Shown in pieces: positions 15,963 to 26,361 of a stretch of 64,000 bases of DNA (positions within the stretch are counted from its first letter, which is position 1; each line of letters starts with the position of its first letter). The DNA comes from Streptococcus sp. oral taxon 061 (GTDB lineage Bacteria > Bacillota > Bacilli > Lactobacillales > Streptococcaceae): the NCBI RefSeq assembly GCF_013394695.1, contig NZ_CP058258.1, positions 950,001-1,014,000 on the forward strand. The letters are read 5' to 3'. The notes below the pieces were generated by a model. The model saw only the letters and a program-made list of their open reading frames with translations. It searched no databases and was not told the DNA's origin. Position numbers and translations under genes: made by a program.

Positions 15963-16936
15963 TATTTATTTTGAATATCCTCGATGTTTTTGATTAAGAT
16001 AGAATAGGTTCCATTATCGTTTTGGATGAACTCAACAGATTCCGCATCTTGATAGACATTGTTTGGTACGATTAGTTCAATCCCGTTTGACAAGGAAAGT
16101 TTCTGATTTTCAAATCTCTTCAACTGACGACTAGCATCAATCTCATCAAACTGTACAGGCTCTGGCACTGCTTCTTTGACCTGGTCAATAAAACTGAGAC
16201 GAGCTGTTAGATTATTATCAAAGAGATCATTAGCTAATTTTTCTGGAGAGAGCTCATTGTTTTCCTCAAGATTGTTGAAAATCGCAGATTTTACTTTTGA
16301 TTGAAATTGAAAATCATCCGTGTTAAAGGTTTCGGCAATTTTCTGAGCAGTTTTTTCAAGTTCCTTGATTGATTTCTTAGGTGAAATCTTTGGTTGAGCT
16401 TGAATAAGATTCTCAGAAAAATAGTTTAAAAAGGCTCCATTGTACTTGATCCGTTTTTCAATCAGGTGATACTTGCGGTTTTGAAGATTAACCACAAGGG
16501 CTTCATCAGCTCCAGTACCAAAACCTGGTAGATTATTCTGAGTCAGTTTGATTGGATTATCAACTTCACCACCTAGGTGTGTTAAGGTTTCTCGCAATGC
16601 AATTCGAAGGAAGGCAAAGTGTCCCACTCCTTCTTTTGAAAACTGTACAAAGACTAAATCGTTTGTCTTTTGATTTTCAGATACAGAGAATTCCTCTTTC
16701 CAAAGATTGGCAATCGTCACAGATGTTTTCATTAAATCTTCTGTAATGTTGTTGAAAAATGGGTTATCCTCTTCAAAAATACCAGTTTTAGCATCATCAG
16801 AATACACACGCTCCACTTTTTTACGCAAGTATTCCTCTATTTTTGGAGTGATATTGAGAAACTTATCCGCTAGGAACAACTCTGTGTCATCAGGACTGAA
16901 CTGATGGATAATGGCTTTCTTAATATAAATATCCAT
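15962..16936 (-). CDS. Nucleoid-associated protein (NdpA/YejK family)
   Basis: The 324-residue soluble protein belongs to the 37-kDa nucleoid-associated family: it starts [19 protein letters not shown] and has the conserved [12 protein letters not shown] strand near residue 103 and a helical C-terminal half. E. coli YejK binds the nucleoid and topoisomerases; the role in Gram-positive bacteria is unproved. It lies 6 bases after glyA and overlaps pvaA, so the three genes are likely co-transcribed. Confidence 0.85.
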   Translation of the reverse strand: MDIYIKKAIIHQFSPDDTELFLADKFLNITPKIEEYLRKKVERVYSDDAKTGIFEEDNPFFNNITEDLMKTSVTIANLWKEEFSVSENQKTNDLVFVQFSKEGVGHFAFLRIALRETLTHLGGEVDNPIKLTQNNLPGFGTGADEALVVNLQNRKYHLIEKRIKYNGAFLNYFSENLIQAQPKISPKKSIKELEKTAQKIAETFNTDDFQFQSKVKSAIFNNLEENNELSPEKLANDLFDNNLTARLSFIDQVKEAVPEPVQFDEIDASRQLKRFENQKLSLSNGIELIVPNNVYQDAESVEFIQNDNGTYSILIKNIEDIQNK

Positions 16937-16942
16937 AAAATA

Positions 16943-18199
16943 TTAGTCCTCGTATAATGGGAAGGCATCCGTCAAGGTTCTGACTGCACTTCTCACTTCT
17001 TCTAAGACAGCTTCGTTTTCTGCATTCTTAAGGGCTTTAATAATAAGTTCAGTAACTTGACGACTTTCTTTTTCACCAAAGCCACGAGCAGTAATTGCTG
17101 CCGCTCCAATACGAATACCACTAGTCTTAAATGGTGACAAGGTTTCATAAGGGATAGAGTTCTTATTTAGGGTAATATTAACTTCATCCAGCAAGTTTTG
17201 AGCTACTTTTCCACTTTCTACAACCTTAGTAACATCCACTAGGAAGAGGTGGTTTTCAGTGCCACCAGAGATAATACGGAAATCAGGATCTTTCAGGAAT
17301 ACTTCAGCCATAGCCTTACTGTTCTTGATGACCTTAGCAGCATATTCTTTGAAGGCTGGATCCAAGACTTCTTTGAAGGCAACAGCCTTAGCAGCAACAA
17401 CATGCTCTAAAGGACCACCTTGGATACCCGGGAAAATAGCAGAATTAATCTTCTTAGCTAAGTCTTCATCATTGGTCAAAATCAAACCACCGCGTGGCCC
17501 ACGAAGGGTTTTGTGGGTCGTTGTAGTTGTGATATGTGCGTATGGCACCGGGCTTGGGTGAAGACCAGCAGCAACCAAGCCGGCAATATGAGCCATATCT
17601 ACCATGAGTTTAGCACCAACAGCATCAGCAATTTCACGGAATTTTGAAAAATCAATAATTTGAGAATAGGCTGAAGCCCCTGCTACGATTAGTTTGGGTT
17701 TCACTTCTTGAGCTTGTTTCAAGATGGCGTCAAAGTCTAAAAGTTCGGTCTCAGGATCAACACTATAAGAAACAAAGTTGTAGGTTTGACCAGAGAAGCT
17801 TACAGGAGCTCCGTGAGTCAAGTGCCCGCCTGCTGCCAAATCCATCCCCATGACCGTATCACCTGGCTCAATCAAAGCCATGTAAGCTGCACAGTTGGCT
17901 TGACTTCCTGAGTGAGGTTGGACATTGGCAAATTTAGCATCAAAGATTTCTTTCGCACGTTCAATAGCTAGAGTTTCGATAACATCTACTACATCTGTAC
18001 CACCGTAATAACGACGTCCTGGATAACCTTCGGCGTATTTATTAGTCAAGATAGACCCTTGAGCAGCCATAACAGCCTTAGAAACTACGTTCTCTGAAGC
18101 GATTAATTCAATATTATTTTGTTGGCGTTCCTCTTCTTTGGCAATGGCATTCCAAAGATCCGCGTCATAGGCTTTAAAATCATCTTTGTCAAAAATCAT
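16943..18199 (-). CDS. glyA: Serine hydroxymethyltransferase GlyA
   Basis: The 418-residue enzyme interconverts serine and glycine while loading tetrahydrofolate with a one-carbon unit. It has the PLP-lysine motif [14 protein letters not shown] near residue 225, the N-terminal [10 protein letters not shown] and the substrate-binding [13 protein letters not shown]. Length matches the family. The start overlaps the stop of the upstream GNAT gene by 4 bases, and the gene belongs to a tight run tdk-prfA-prmC-tsaC-like-GNAT-glyA. Confidence 0.97.
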   Translation of the reverse strand: MIFDKDDFKAYDADLWNAIAKEEERQQNNIELIASENVVSKAVMAAQGSILTNKYAEGYPGRRYYGGTDVVDVIETLAIERAKEIFDAKFANVQPHSGSQANCAAYMALIEPGDTVMGMDLAAGGHLTHGAPVSFSGQTYNFVSYSVDPETELLDFDAILKQAQEVKPKLIVAGASAYSQIIDFSKFREIADAVGAKLMVDMAHIAGLVAAGLHPSPVPYAHITTTTTHKTLRGPRGGLILTNDEDLAKKINSAIFPGIQGGPLEHVVAAKAVAFKEVLDPAFKEYAAKVIKNSKAMAEVFLKDPDFRIISGGTENHLFLVDVTKVVESGKVAQNLLDEVNITLNKNSIPYETLSPFKTSGIRIGAAAITARGFGEKESRQVTELIIKALKNAENEAVLEEVRSAVRTLTDAFPLYED

Positions 18200-18642
18200 A
18201 GGTCTTCTCCTTTTATTAATTTAATGAATCGTTTCTGCATTTTATCGCAGGTATAACCAACTCTTTCATAAAATGCATGCGCACCTGTACGATGGTCTGC
18301 AGAATTTAAGCGAATAAAGTTATAGCCACGTTTTTCTGCTTCCTGTTCTAATCCTTCAAGCAAAGTTTTACCGATTCCTTTACCTTGTGTTTGAGGTAAA
18401 ACAGCTAAAGCTAGGATATTAAAACCTGGTTTTGAATAAAGGGATTCATAAACCTCAGCATGAACATAACCAAGTAAGTCATGGCTAATTGAATCCTCAA
18501 AACCAAGTAGGAAGTGATGGGAGTCTTGTGTCAACTTAGCTAGTTGACCAGCCGTTTCCTCTGGACTAAAAGCATAACCTAGCGCTTCTTTGTTAATGAC
18601 ACAAATTGTTTCGACATCTGTCGCTTTCAAATAACGTAGCAT
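18196..18642 (-). CDS. GNAT family N-acetyltransferase
   Basis: The 148-residue protein has the acetyl-CoA loop of GNAT enzymes, [15 protein letters not shown] near residue 85, followed by [18 protein letters not shown], typical of the C-terminal half. The acceptor is unknown; a RimI-like protein N-terminal acetylase is possible. I start at the ATG at 18642 because GAGG is placed well and the previous gene ends at 18644. It overlaps glyA by 4 bases. Confidence 0.85.
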   Translation of the reverse strand: MLRYLKATDVETICVINKEALGYAFSPEETAGQLAKLTQDSHHFLLGFEDSISHDLLGYVHAEVYESLYSKPGFNILALAVLPQTQGKGIGKTLLEGLEQEAEKRGYNFIRLNSADHRTGAHAFYERVGYTCDKMQKRFIKLIKGEDL

Positions 18643-18643
18643 A

Positions 18644-19246
18644 TCATACCTCTTCAAAAGAAATTTCACGTATCTTGGCAAGAATATCTTCTTGTTTAAT
18701 TGATCCTTGGCGTAGAATCTTCACCTTGCTGCCAGATAAGTCTATAATAGTCGAATCTTGACCTGTTAAAAAAGCATCATCTTCTATTCCCAGAACCTCT
18801 TGTCCTAAGTCTTTTAAAATTTCTTTAAAGCTAACTCCACTTGTATGTCCTGAAATATTTGCAGACGGGCCGATTAAGGGACCAAACTCACGAATCAATT
18901 CTAGAGTGACGGGATGACTCGGCATGCGAAATCCAACAGTCGTCAAGTCTGAATTAACCCAGTAAGGGACCTTGTCATTAGCTTCTAGGATAATGGTCAA
19001 TGGACCAGGAAGAAAACTATCAACAAGTTTTTGTAAATAAGGTGGCTGATTCTTAGAAAAGTTCAAAATATCGTCTAGATGAGCGACATTAAGATTAAGT
19101 GCCTTGTCTCTTGGACGACGTTTAAGCTGGTAGACAAGATTAACAGCTTTTTTATCTAGCGCTTTTGCAAAGAGACCATAAACTGTTTCTGTCGGCAAAA
19201 CTACAGCTCCACCTTTTTCCAACTCTTGCTTAATTTTCTCCATCAT
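18644..19246 (-). CDS. L-threonylcarbamoyladenylate synthase (Sua5/TsaC family)
   Basis: The 200-residue protein has the YrdC fold with GGAVVLPTETVYGL near residue 12, KRRPRDKALNL near residue 41 and LIGPSANISG near residue 122. It makes threonylcarbamoyl-AMP for the t6A modification of tRNA. It is the short form without the Sua5 C-terminal domain. The ATG-ATG pair at 19241-19246 lies inside the end of prmC (overlap 17 bases); either ATG may be used. Confidence 0.9.
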   Translation of the reverse strand: MMEKIKQELEKGGAVVLPTETVYGLFAKALDKKAVNLVYQLKRRPRDKALNLNVAHLDDILNFSKNQPPYLQKLVDSFLPGPLTIILEANDKVPYWVNSDLTTVGFRMPSHPVTLELIREFGPLIGPSANISGHTSGVSFKEILKDLGQEVLGIEDDAFLTGQDSTIIDLSGSKVKILRQGSIKQEDILAKIREISFEEV

Positions 19247-20066
19247 CAATGACAACCATCCTATCTTGACCAAATTGGTCTTTCAGAGTACGAACTCGTT
19301 TCTCTGGAAGATTTTCCATAAAGAGAGCGGGTACACTTTGACCTTGTTTGTAGCCAATTTCAAGATAAATCTTACCACCATCAGTTAGATAGTCTTTGGA
19401 ACCTTCCGCGATTTTGCGATAGATTGCGAGACCATCCTCGTCAGCAAAAAGTGCCAAATGTGGTTCTGAATGCAAAACATTCAAACCAACCTCTGTTTCA
19501 TCTGCTCGAGAAATGTATGGTGGATTGGATACAATTATATCATATTTTGAAGAAATTTCGGAGAAACAGTCAGATTTGATAAAAGAGAGATTTAGATTTT
19601 GAGCGTAAGCATTCTCCAATGATAAGTCTAAAGCATCCTGTGAAATATCTGCAGCCGTAACTGACCAATCTGGTCTATTTTTCGCTAAAGCAAGGGCTAT
19701 CGCTCCGCTTCCTGTTCCGATATCAAGTACCTTGAGATTTTTCTCAGGATTTTCAGTCAAAATGAGTTTCACTAACTCTTCTGTCTCTGGTCGAGGAATC
19801 AAGACTCGCTCATCTACTTTTAACTGCATCCCATAGAATTCAGCATGACCGATGATGTACTGGGCAGGTATGTGGCTAGCTAGCTTGATGTAAATATCCT
19901 CTACAAATTTGTAATCTTCATCAGTGACTTCTTGCTGAAGGGCAAAGACAAAGTCTGTAAAAGATAGATTTTTTAGACTACGATAGACAAAAGAGAGGCT
20001 TTCTGCTTCCTCTCCTTGTGCTATCAACTTTTCCTCAAAATCTTTAAATATTTGAGCTAATTTCAT
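19230..20066 (-). CDS. prmC: Peptide chain release factor glutamine methyltransferase PrmC
   Basis: The 278-residue SAM-dependent enzyme methylates the glutamine of the GGQ motif in release factors. It shows the SAM-binding VLDIGTGSGAIALALA near residue 115 and the catalytic NPPY in IIVSNPPYIS near residue 183, plus an N-terminal helical domain. It starts on the base where prfA ends, so it is translationally linked to its substrate's gene. Confidence 0.96.
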   Translation of the reverse strand: MKLAQIFKDFEEKLIAQGEEAESLSFVYRSLKNLSFTDFVFALQQEVTDEDYKFVEDIYIKLASHIPAQYIIGHAEFYGMQLKVDERVLIPRPETEELVKLILTENPEKNLKVLDIGTGSGAIALALAKNRPDWSVTAADISQDALDLSLENAYAQNLNLSFIKSDCFSEISSKYDIIVSNPPYISRADETEVGLNVLHSEPHLALFADEDGLAIYRKIAEGSKDYLTDGGKIYLEIGYKQGQSVPALFMENLPEKRVRTLKDQFGQDRMVVIDDGEN

Positions 20067-21145
20067 TATTTGTTTAATTCTTCCAATTTTTGTGTTTGGT
20101 CAAAAAGAACCAAAGCATCTACAACTTCATCTAGTTTACCAGCTAGAATTGTATCAAGTTTTTGTAAAGTCAAGCCGATACGGTGGTCCGTCACACGGTT
20201 TTGTGGGAAGTTATAAGTACGGATACGTTCAGAACGGTCACCAGTACCGATAGTAGACTTACGCTCAGCGTCCTGCTCGTCTTGGGCAATCTGTGCAAAG
20301 TGGTCAGCAACACGCGCACGGATGATCTTCATAGCCTTCTCACGGTTTTTCTGCTGGGTACGTTCTTCCTGCATTTCAACCTTGATATTGGTTGGTAAGT
20401 GAACAATACGGACAGCTGTCGCAACTTTGTTGACGTTCTGTCCACCAGCACCAGATGCGTGGTAGATATCCACACGAAGGTCTTTTGGATCAATATCGTA
20501 TTCTACTTCTTCGACTTCAGGCATGACAAGGACAGTCGCTGTTGAGGTATGCACACGACCTTGACTTTCTGTCACAGGGACACGCTGTACACGGTGAGCA
20601 CCAGACTCATACTTGAGTTTAGAGTACACTGACTGACCAGAAACCATGGCAACTACTTCTTTAAAACCACCAACACCGTTCATTGAGGCTTCCATAACTT
20701 CAAAGCGCCAGCCTTGCGCTTCAGCATACTTTTGGTACATTGTTAGAAGGTCACCAGCAAAAAGTGCTGCCTCATCTCCACCAGCAGCTCCACGGATTTC
20801 AAGGATGATGTTCTTATCATCGTTTGGATCCTTTGGAAGGAGCAAGATTTTCAATTTTTCTTCATACTCTTCTTTTTCAGCCTTGGCATCTTTGAGCTCT
20901 TGCTTGGCCATTTCTTCCAAGTCCGCATCTCCGCCTGATTCTTTAATCATTTCTTCAGCATCGACGATGTTTTGAAGGACTTGTTTGTACTCACGGTAGG
21001 CTGTTACTGTGTCACGAGTTGAAGCCTCTTCTTTTGAAAGCTCCATGAAACGCTTGGTATCTGAAACGACATCAGGGTCACTCAGCAATTCTCCTAATTC
21101 TTCATAACGGTCTTCTACAGCTTGTAGTTGATCATAGATATTCAT
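20066..21145 (-). CDS. prfA: Peptide chain release factor 1
   Basis: The 359-residue factor recognises UAA and UAG stop codons. The peptidyl-hydrolysis motif GAGGQNVNK lies near residue 232 and the stop-codon reader P-x-T region ([14 protein letters not shown]) near residue 187. Length is as expected. The start overlaps the tdk stop by 4 bases and the stop overlaps prmC. Confidence 0.98.
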   Translation of the reverse strand: MNIYDQLQAVEDRYEELGELLSDPDVVSDTKRFMELSKEEASTRDTVTAYREYKQVLQNIVDAEEMIKESGGDADLEEMAKQELKDAKAEKEEYEEKLKILLLPKDPNDDKNIILEIRGAAGGDEAALFAGDLLTMYQKYAEAQGWRFEVMEASMNGVGGFKEVVAMVSGQSVYSKLKYESGAHRVQRVPVTESQGRVHTSTATVLVMPEVEEVEYDIDPKDLRVDIYHASGAGGQNVNKVATAVRIVHLPTNIKVEMQEERTQQKNREKAMKIIRARVADHFAQIAQDEQDAERKSTIGTGDRSERIRTYNFPQNRVTDHRIGLTLQKLDTILAGKLDEVVDALVLFDQTQKLEELNK

Positions 21146-21732
21146 TCTGTGTTATTCTCCTTATTGATTTCAGGGGCAAAATAATGCTTACGGCAAACTG
21201 AGATATAGGTTTCATTTCCACCAATCTGGATTTGTTCACCATCATAAACAGGCAGTCCGTCCTGCGTACGCAAAACCATAGTCGCTTTTTTCTTGCAATA
21301 CTGACAAATGGTCTTAATCTCATCAATCTTATCTGCTAAAAGCAAGAGGTGTTTGGAACCTTCAAACAGCTCATTGCGAAAGTCATTCTTCAAACCAAAT
21401 GCCATAACAGGTATATCTAACTCATCGACAACACGAGCTAAATCGTAAACATGATGACGTTTTAGAAATTGAGCTTCATCAACAAGCACACAGTAAGGCT
21501 TTTCAGGCAAATCCCGGATAAACCCAAAGATATCTGTTGTTTCGTCAATGGCAATTGCTGGTCTTTTCATTCCAATGCGACTAGAGACATAACCGACACC
21601 GTCACGTGTATCCAGAGCTGAAGTCATAATCACAACTCCTTTTCCTTGCTCCTCATAGTTATAGGCTACCTTGAGAATCTCAATCGTCTTACCTGAATTC
21701 ATGGTCCCATAACGATAATACAACTGTGCCAT
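21142..21732 (-). CDS. tdk: Thymidine kinase
   Basis: The 196-residue type II thymidine kinase has a Walker A GTMNSGKT near residue 9, the D-E-A-Q-F-L motif near residue 88 and a zinc finger with CQYCKK and the later CRKH. It salvages thymidine into dTMP. It heads the operon running to glyA and beyond. A TATACT with extended TGG at 21774-21782 on the minus strand could be the promoter. Confidence 0.96.
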   Translation of the reverse strand: MAQLYYRYGTMNSGKTIEILKVAYNYEEQGKGVVIMTSALDTRDGVGYVSSRIGMKRPAIAIDETTDIFGFIRDLPEKPYCVLVDEAQFLKRHHVYDLARVVDELDIPVMAFGLKNDFRNELFEGSKHLLLLADKIDEIKTICQYCKKKATMVLRTQDGLPVYDGEQIQIGGNETYISVCRKHYFAPEINKENNTE

Positions 21733-21855
21733 GCTTCTATTTCACGTCCATTTCTAATTTTTTGCTACATTCTAGTATACCATAATTTCTCAAAGCTTTA
21801 AATGGCAAAATGTGGTAAAATAGAAGAAATCAAATAACTAGTGGAGGACGCAATT

Positions 21856-22038
21856 ATGCCATTTGTACGCATCGATTTATTTGAAGGACGCACGCTAGAG
21901 CAAAAGAAAGCCCTAGCTAAGGAAGTTACAGAAGCTGTTGTTCGTAACACAGGAGCACCTCAGTCAGCTGTTCACGTTATTATTAACGATATGCCTGAAG
22001 GAACTTATTTCCCACAAGGTGAAATGCGCACTAAATAA
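21856..22038 (+). CDS. 4-oxalocrotonate tautomerase family protein
   Basis: The 60-residue protein starts at the ATG at 21856 behind GGAGG, giving an N-terminal proline after Met (PFVRIDLFEGRTLEQK), the catalytic base of this tautomerase superfamily. Members act as small homo-oligomers on enol/keto compounds; the natural substrate in streptococci is unknown. It is a single-gene unit ended by a hairpin at 22038-22062. Confidence 0.93.
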   Translation: MPFVRIDLFEGRTLEQKKALAKEVTEAVVRNTGAPQSAVHVIINDMPEGTYFPQGEMRTK

Positions 22039-22066
22039 AGCTTAAGCAATCTGCTTAGGCTTTTCT
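22038..22066 (+). terminator. Terminator after the tautomerase gene
   Basis: AAGCTTAAGCA pairs with TGCTTAGGCTT (one mismatch) and is followed by TTCTTT. Confidence 0.65.
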
Positions 22067-22152
22067 TTATAAGTGGCATTCGTTGAATAAAACGCTATAT
22101 TTTGTTACAATTTTAAATGATATTTGTATATAAATTGTAAAAAGGAAATGAA

Positions 22153-23526
22153 ATGATTACACGTGAATTTGATACCATCGCAGCAATCTCGACACCGCTT
22201 GGTGAAGGGGCTATTGGGATTGTTCGTTTAAGCGGAACGGATAGTTTTGCCATTGCGCAGAAAATTTTTAAAGGCAAGGACTTGAGTAAGGTTGACAGCC
22301 ATACACTTAACTACGGCCACATCGTTGACCCACAGACAGGTAAGGTCATGGATGAGGTTATGGTGGGAGCTATGAAGTCTCCAAAGACCTTCACTCGTGA
22401 GGACATTATTGAAATTAATACCCACGGTGGAATCGCCGTAACTAATGAAATTCTCCAGCTAGCTATCCGTGAAGGTGCTCGAATGGCAGAGCCTGGTGAA
22501 TTTACCAAGCGTGCCTTCTTGAACGGTCGTGTCGACTTGACTCAAGCTGAAGCTGTTATGGATATCATCCGTGCCAAGACAGACAAGGCCATGAATATTG
22601 CGGTCAAACAACTAGATGGTTCACTATCTGATCTTATTAACAATACGCGCCAAGAGATTCTCAATACTCTGGCACAAGTCGAAGTCAATATCGACTACCC
22701 TGAGTATGACGATGTGGAAGAAGCTACTACTGCTGTTGTCCGTGAAAAGACTTTAGAATTTGAACGATTATTGACCAATCTTCTAAAAACAGCACGCCGA
22801 GGTAAAATCCTCCGTGAAGGGATTTCAACTGCCATCATTGGTCGCCCCAACGTTGGGAAGTCTAGCCTACTCAATAACCTCTTGCGCGAAGATAAGGCCA
22901 TTGTAACTGATATTGCAGGGACAACTCGAGACGTCATTGAAGAATACGTCAATATCAACGGTGTTCCACTGAAATTGATTGATACTGCAGGTATTCGTGA
23001 AACGGATGATATTGTCGAGCAAATCGGTGTTGAACGCTCCAAGAAAGCCCTCAAGGAAGCTGACTTGGTACTACTAGTACTGAACGCTAGTGAACCTCTT
23101 ACTGCTCAGGACCGACAACTTCTTGAAATCAGCCAAGATACCAACCGTATCATCCTACTGAACAAAACTGACCTACCTGAGGCTATTGAAACTCAGGAAC
23201 TTCCTGAAGATGTCATCCGTATTTCAGTCCTTAAAAATCAAAACATCGATAAGATTGAAGAGCGCATCAATAACCTCTTCTTTGAAAATGCTGGCTTGGT
23301 CGAACAGGATGCAACCTACCTATCCAATGCCCGTCATATTTCATTAATTGAAAAGGCAGTTGAAAGTCTGCAAGCAGTTAACAAAGGTCTTGAACTGGGC
23401 ATGCCAGTTGATTTACTTCAAGTTGATTTGACACGTACTTGGGAAATTCTTGGGGAAATCACCGGTGATGCAGCGCCAGATGAACTCATTACTCAATTGT
23501 TCAGCCAATTCTGTTTAGGAAAATAA
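22153..23526 (+). CDS. mnmE: tRNA modification GTPase MnmE
   Basis: The 457-residue GTPase acts with MnmG to install carboxymethylaminomethyl groups at U34 of certain tRNAs. It has the N-terminal tetrahydrofolate-binding domain, the inserted G domain ([10 protein letters not shown] near residue 228, [19 protein letters not shown]) and the C-terminal CLGK motif with the catalytic cysteine. AAAGGAAATG precedes the start. It stands alone and is followed by a strong terminator. Confidence 0.98.
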   Translation: MITREFDTIAAISTPLGEGAIGIVRLSGTDSFAIAQKIFKGKDLSKVDSHTLNYGHIVDPQTGKVMDEVMVGAMKSPKTFTREDIIEINTHGGIAVTNEILQLAIREGARMAEPGEFTKRAFLNGRVDLTQAEAVMDIIRAKTDKAMNIAVKQLDGSLSDLINNTRQEILNTLAQVEVNIDYPEYDDVEEATTAVVREKTLEFERLLTNLLKTARRGKILREGISTAIIGRPNVGKSSLLNNLLREDKAIVTDIAGTTRDVIEEYVNINGVPLKLIDTAGIRETDDIVEQIGVERSKKALKEADLVLLVLNASEPLTAQDRQLLEISQDTNRIILLNKTDLPEAIETQELPEDVIRISVLKNQNIDKIEERINNLFFENAGLVEQDATYLSNARHISLIEKAVESLQAVNKGLELGMPVDLLQVDLTRTWEILGEITGDAAPDELITQLFSQFCLGK

Positions 23527-23563
23527 GAAAAAACTAGTTTAGAAAATGTTAGTCACCTAAAAA

Positions 23564-23598
23564 GAGGTTGGGACAAAAAGTTCCCGACCTCACTTTTT
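23564..23598 (+). terminator. Terminator after mnmE
   Basis: GAGGTTGGGA pairs with TCCCGACCTC around a short loop, followed by TTTTT. Confidence 0.8.
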
Positions 23599-23740
23599 AT
23601 TATCAATCATAATTTGACGCGGTAGCTTATTGAACTTTTTGTTCGTCTTTTAGACTCCAAAAAGTTCCTAATCATCCTCGCGGGGCTGGGACTACGAAAT
23701 CAAGACTTTGTCTATCGATTTCTGTCCCACCGCCTTTTCT
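23564..23740 (+). repeat. Streptococcal intergenic repeat, two-hairpin unit
   Basis: This stretch between mnmE and hemH holds the terminator hairpin, a segment TTTGACGCGGTAG...TGAACTTTTTGTT that recurs after pepT (26333-26362), and a second inverted repeat GGGACTACGAAATC (23688-23701) / GATTTCTGTCCC (23717-23728). The look is that of a dispersed repeat family. No gene is present. Confidence 0.6.
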
Positions 23741-23812
23741 TTCACGTTCTAAGTTATATCATGCCTTAGCAGATATTTGAAACAAAATTTACCAGTTCTT
23801 TTCTATTTTCAC

Positions 23813-24907
23813 TTAGTCTTTAGGTAATTTGCCAGCTTTTTCAAGCATTTTTTTGATTAAATAAGGCATCTTGACATTTTCACGACCTTTTTTCTCAATT
23901 AATTTTTTAACAAATTCTGGCATTTGTAAGTCTTGTGATTCATCTAAAATATCCTTAGTTTCCTCCGAAGGGACTAATTCATCAAAAGTTTCTTCTTCTG
24001 GGAGGAATTCTCTAAATTCTTTATGTTCATTAGCTCGAATAATATTGCCCAAGGCATCAATCAAACGAGAATCTGTATTTGGCATTGGTGGACGATGGTA
24101 GTTCACACCCAATTCCTGACATAAATCATAACATTCCACATCATTATCAAACAAAACTTCAATGTGCTCACTAATAAAACTAATAGGTACAAAAATATAA
24201 TGCTCTGGATGTTCTTCCTGTTCTCTAAGATATTCCAGAACATCTGGTTTAATCCAAGGAATACCAATATCACTTTCACTCTGCCAAGTGTTGGTATATT
24301 GGTCTGGATTTAAGTCTAATTTCTCAGCAATTAACTTGCTATTTTCGAAAATCTGGTCGATATAGGGATCACCAAAATCCAAGGCAAAAATGGGCACACT
24401 GTGGGCAGAGAAGATGACTTTAAAGCTATCCTTTTTCACCTTTTCTTTTAAAATCTTAGCAATTTCATCTGTCCAATAGTTTAATAGGGCTTCTTCTTGA
24501 TACCAGTCCTTAATAACTAAAAACTGAATTTGTTTGCTTTCCAAAAACTTTTCATAACCCATGACAGAGTAAAAGGAATAGTGTGGCTCCAAAATCAAGC
24601 AAATACACTTTTCAATTCCATCTGCTTCCATTTGCCGAATCACGTCTGGAATAAAGGGAGTTGAAAATTTATTGGCAAAATAGACACTATATTCATTTCC
24701 CAATCTAGCTTCTACTAAGGCAACTTCTTCACGGGTAATTTTTTGTAGTGGAGTTCCTCCAATTCGAACATAATTATCATAAAGTGTTTGAATCTCGTGA
24801 TCTTGAGGTCGAACTCCACGACGAATGTTAGTAAAAAAGTCGGCTACTCCTTCAAAGGTAATCTCTTCTGGGGAACCAAATGTCATCATTAAAATCGCTT
24901 TTTTCAT
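23813..24907 (-). CDS. hemH: Ferrochelatase family protein HemH
   Basis: The 364-residue protein has the ferrochelatase core: [10 protein letters not shown] at the N terminus, the conserved His in FSAHSVP near residue 171, and the C-terminal [18 protein letters not shown] with the second active-site His and Glu. It would insert Fe into a porphyrin. Streptococci generally lack the rest of haem synthesis and none of those genes are here, so the substrate may be imported or the function altered. The last 60 or so residues form an unusual charged tail ([16 protein letters not shown]... [13 protein letters not shown]). Confidence 0.9.
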   Translation of the reverse strand: MKKAILMMTFGSPEEITFEGVADFFTNIRRGVRPQDHEIQTLYDNYVRIGGTPLQKITREEVALVEARLGNEYSVYFANKFSTPFIPDVIRQMEADGIEKCICLILEPHYSFYSVMGYEKFLESKQIQFLVIKDWYQEEALLNYWTDEIAKILKEKVKKDSFKVIFSAHSVPIFALDFGDPYIDQIFENSKLIAEKLDLNPDQYTNTWQSESDIGIPWIKPDVLEYLREQEEHPEHYIFVPISFISEHIEVLFDNDVECYDLCQELGVNYHRPPMPNTDSRLIDALGNIIRANEHKEFREFLPEEETFDELVPSEETKDILDESQDLQMPEFVKKLIEKKGRENVKMPYLIKKMLEKAGKLPKD

Positions 24908-24939
24908 CTCTGCATCCTTGTGATATTTTTATCTTTTTT

Positions 24940-24968
24940 ATTGTATCACTAAAACAGCCATAAGTAAA
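24940..24968 (-). promoter_or_regulatory. hemH promoter
   Basis: TTTACT (24963-24968) and TACAAT (24940-24945) on the minus strand are 17 bases apart, with a TGA just before the -10. Confidence 0.7.
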
Positions 24969-25002
24969 CGCTAACATAAGAATGTTACCTCCCTTCTGAC
25001 TT

Positions 25003-25031
25003 TTGTTTTTCTCTTCTTTCTATGATACAAT
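25003..25031 (+). promoter_or_regulatory. pepT promoter
   Basis: TTGTTT (25003-25008) and TACAAT (25026-25031) are 17 bases apart, with an upstream TGA giving an extended -10. Confidence 0.65.
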
Positions 25032-25061
25032 GGTTTTAAAAGAAGGAAAAAAGGAGTTACG

Positions 25062-26285
25062 ATGAAATATCCAACATTGTTGGAGCGTTTTTTGACTTAT
25101 GTCAAAGTCAATACTCGTTCTGACGAACATTCAACCACTACACCAAGTACCCAAAGTCAAGTAGACTTCGCAACTAATGTCCTCATCCCTGAGATGAAAC
25201 GTGTTGGTTTGCAAAATGTTTACTACCTACCAAACGGTTTTGCTATCGGAACCTTACCAGCCAACGACCCAAGTTTGACTCGTAAGATCGGTTTTATCTC
25301 TCACATGGATACAGCTGATTTTAATGCTGAAGGTGTCAATCCACAAGTTATTGAAAACTACGACGGTGGTGTTATCGAGCTTGGCAATTCTGGTTTCAAG
25401 CTTGATCCAGCAGATTTTAAGAGCTTAGAGAAATATCCAGGACAAACCTTGATTACTACTGATGGAACTACTTTGCTCGGGGCTGATGACAAATCTGGTA
25501 TCGCTGAAATCATGACCGCTATCGAATACTTGACTGCTCATCCTGAGATTAAACACTGTGAAATCCGTGTTGGCTTTGGTCCTGATGAAGAAATCGGTGT
25601 TGGTGCTAATAAATTTGATGCAGAAGACTTCAATGTTGACTTTGCTTATACAGTTGACGGTGGACCTCTAGGTGAATTGCAGTATGAAACCTTCTCTGCT
25701 GCAGGAGCTGAACTTCACTTCCAAGGCCGTAATGTTCACCCAGGAACAGCTAAAGGACAAATGGTCAACGCTCTCCAGTTAGCCATCGACTTCCACAATC
25801 AACTCCCAGCTGGTGACCGACCTGAGTTGACTGAGGGTTACCAAGGTTTCTACCATCTCATGGATGTAACCGGAACTGTCGAGGAAGCGCGTGCTAGCTA
25901 CATCATTCGCGATTTTGAAAAAGAAACCTTTGAAGCGCGTAAGGTTGCCATGCAAGCTATTGCTGATAAGATGAACCAAGAACTTGGTAGTGATCGTGTA
26001 ACCTTGACTTTGACAGACCAATACTACAACATGAAAGAAGTTATCGAAAAGGATATGACTCCAATCACTATTGCTAAAGCAGTGATGGAAAATCTTGATA
26101 TTACTCCTATTATCGAGCCTATCCGTGGAGGAACAGACGGTTCTAAAATTTCTTTTATGGGAATTCCAACTCCAAATATCTTCGCTGGTGGTGAAAATAT
26201 GCATGGACGTTTTGAATATGTCAGCCTTCAAACTATGGAGCGTGCAGTTGATACAATCATTGGCATTGTAGCTTATAAAGACTAA
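25062..26285 (+). CDS. pepT: Peptidase T (tripeptidase)
   Basis: The 407-residue di-zinc M20 aminopeptidase releases N-terminal residues from tripeptides in the cytosol. It shows the metal and catalytic motifs SHMDTAD near residue 79, GADDKSG near residue 142 and PDEEIG near residue 175, and a late metal-binding His in the NMHGRFE segment. AAGGAG precedes the ATG. It converges with the histidine-triad gene. Confidence 0.97.
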   Translation: MKYPTLLERFLTYVKVNTRSDEHSTTTPSTQSQVDFATNVLIPEMKRVGLQNVYYLPNGFAIGTLPANDPSLTRKIGFISHMDTADFNAEGVNPQVIENYDGGVIELGNSGFKLDPADFKSLEKYPGQTLITTDGTTLLGADDKSGIAEIMTAIEYLTAHPEIKHCEIRVGFGPDEEIGVGANKFDAEDFNVDFAYTVDGGPLGELQYETFSAAGAELHFQGRNVHPGTAKGQMVNALQLAIDFHNQLPAGDRPELTEGYQGFYHLMDVTGTVEEARASYIIRDFEKETFEARKVAMQAIADKMNQELGSDRVTLTLTDQYYNMKEVIEKDMTPITIAKAVMENLDITPIIEPIRGGTDGSKISFMGIPTPNIFAGGENMHGRFEYVSLQTMERAVDTIIGIVAYKD

Positions 26286-26286
26286 A

Positions 26287-26319
26287 GAGATCGGGAAAAA
26301 ATTCCCGACCTCTTTTTTT
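26287..26319. terminator. Bidirectional terminator between pepT and pht
   Basis: GAGATCGGGAA pairs with TTCCCGACCTC, followed by TTTTTTT on the plus strand. The segment after it repeats the sequence seen after mnmE. Confidence 0.8.
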
Positions 26320-26361
26320 ATCAGCATCTACTTTTGACACGGTAGTTGACTGAACTTTTTG

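Noticed and set aside
23681-23735. T-box or riboswitch between mnmE and hemH
   Set aside because: The hairpin lies antisense to or far from hemH's own promoter at 24940-24968 and lacks T-box motifs; it fits a dispersed repeat.
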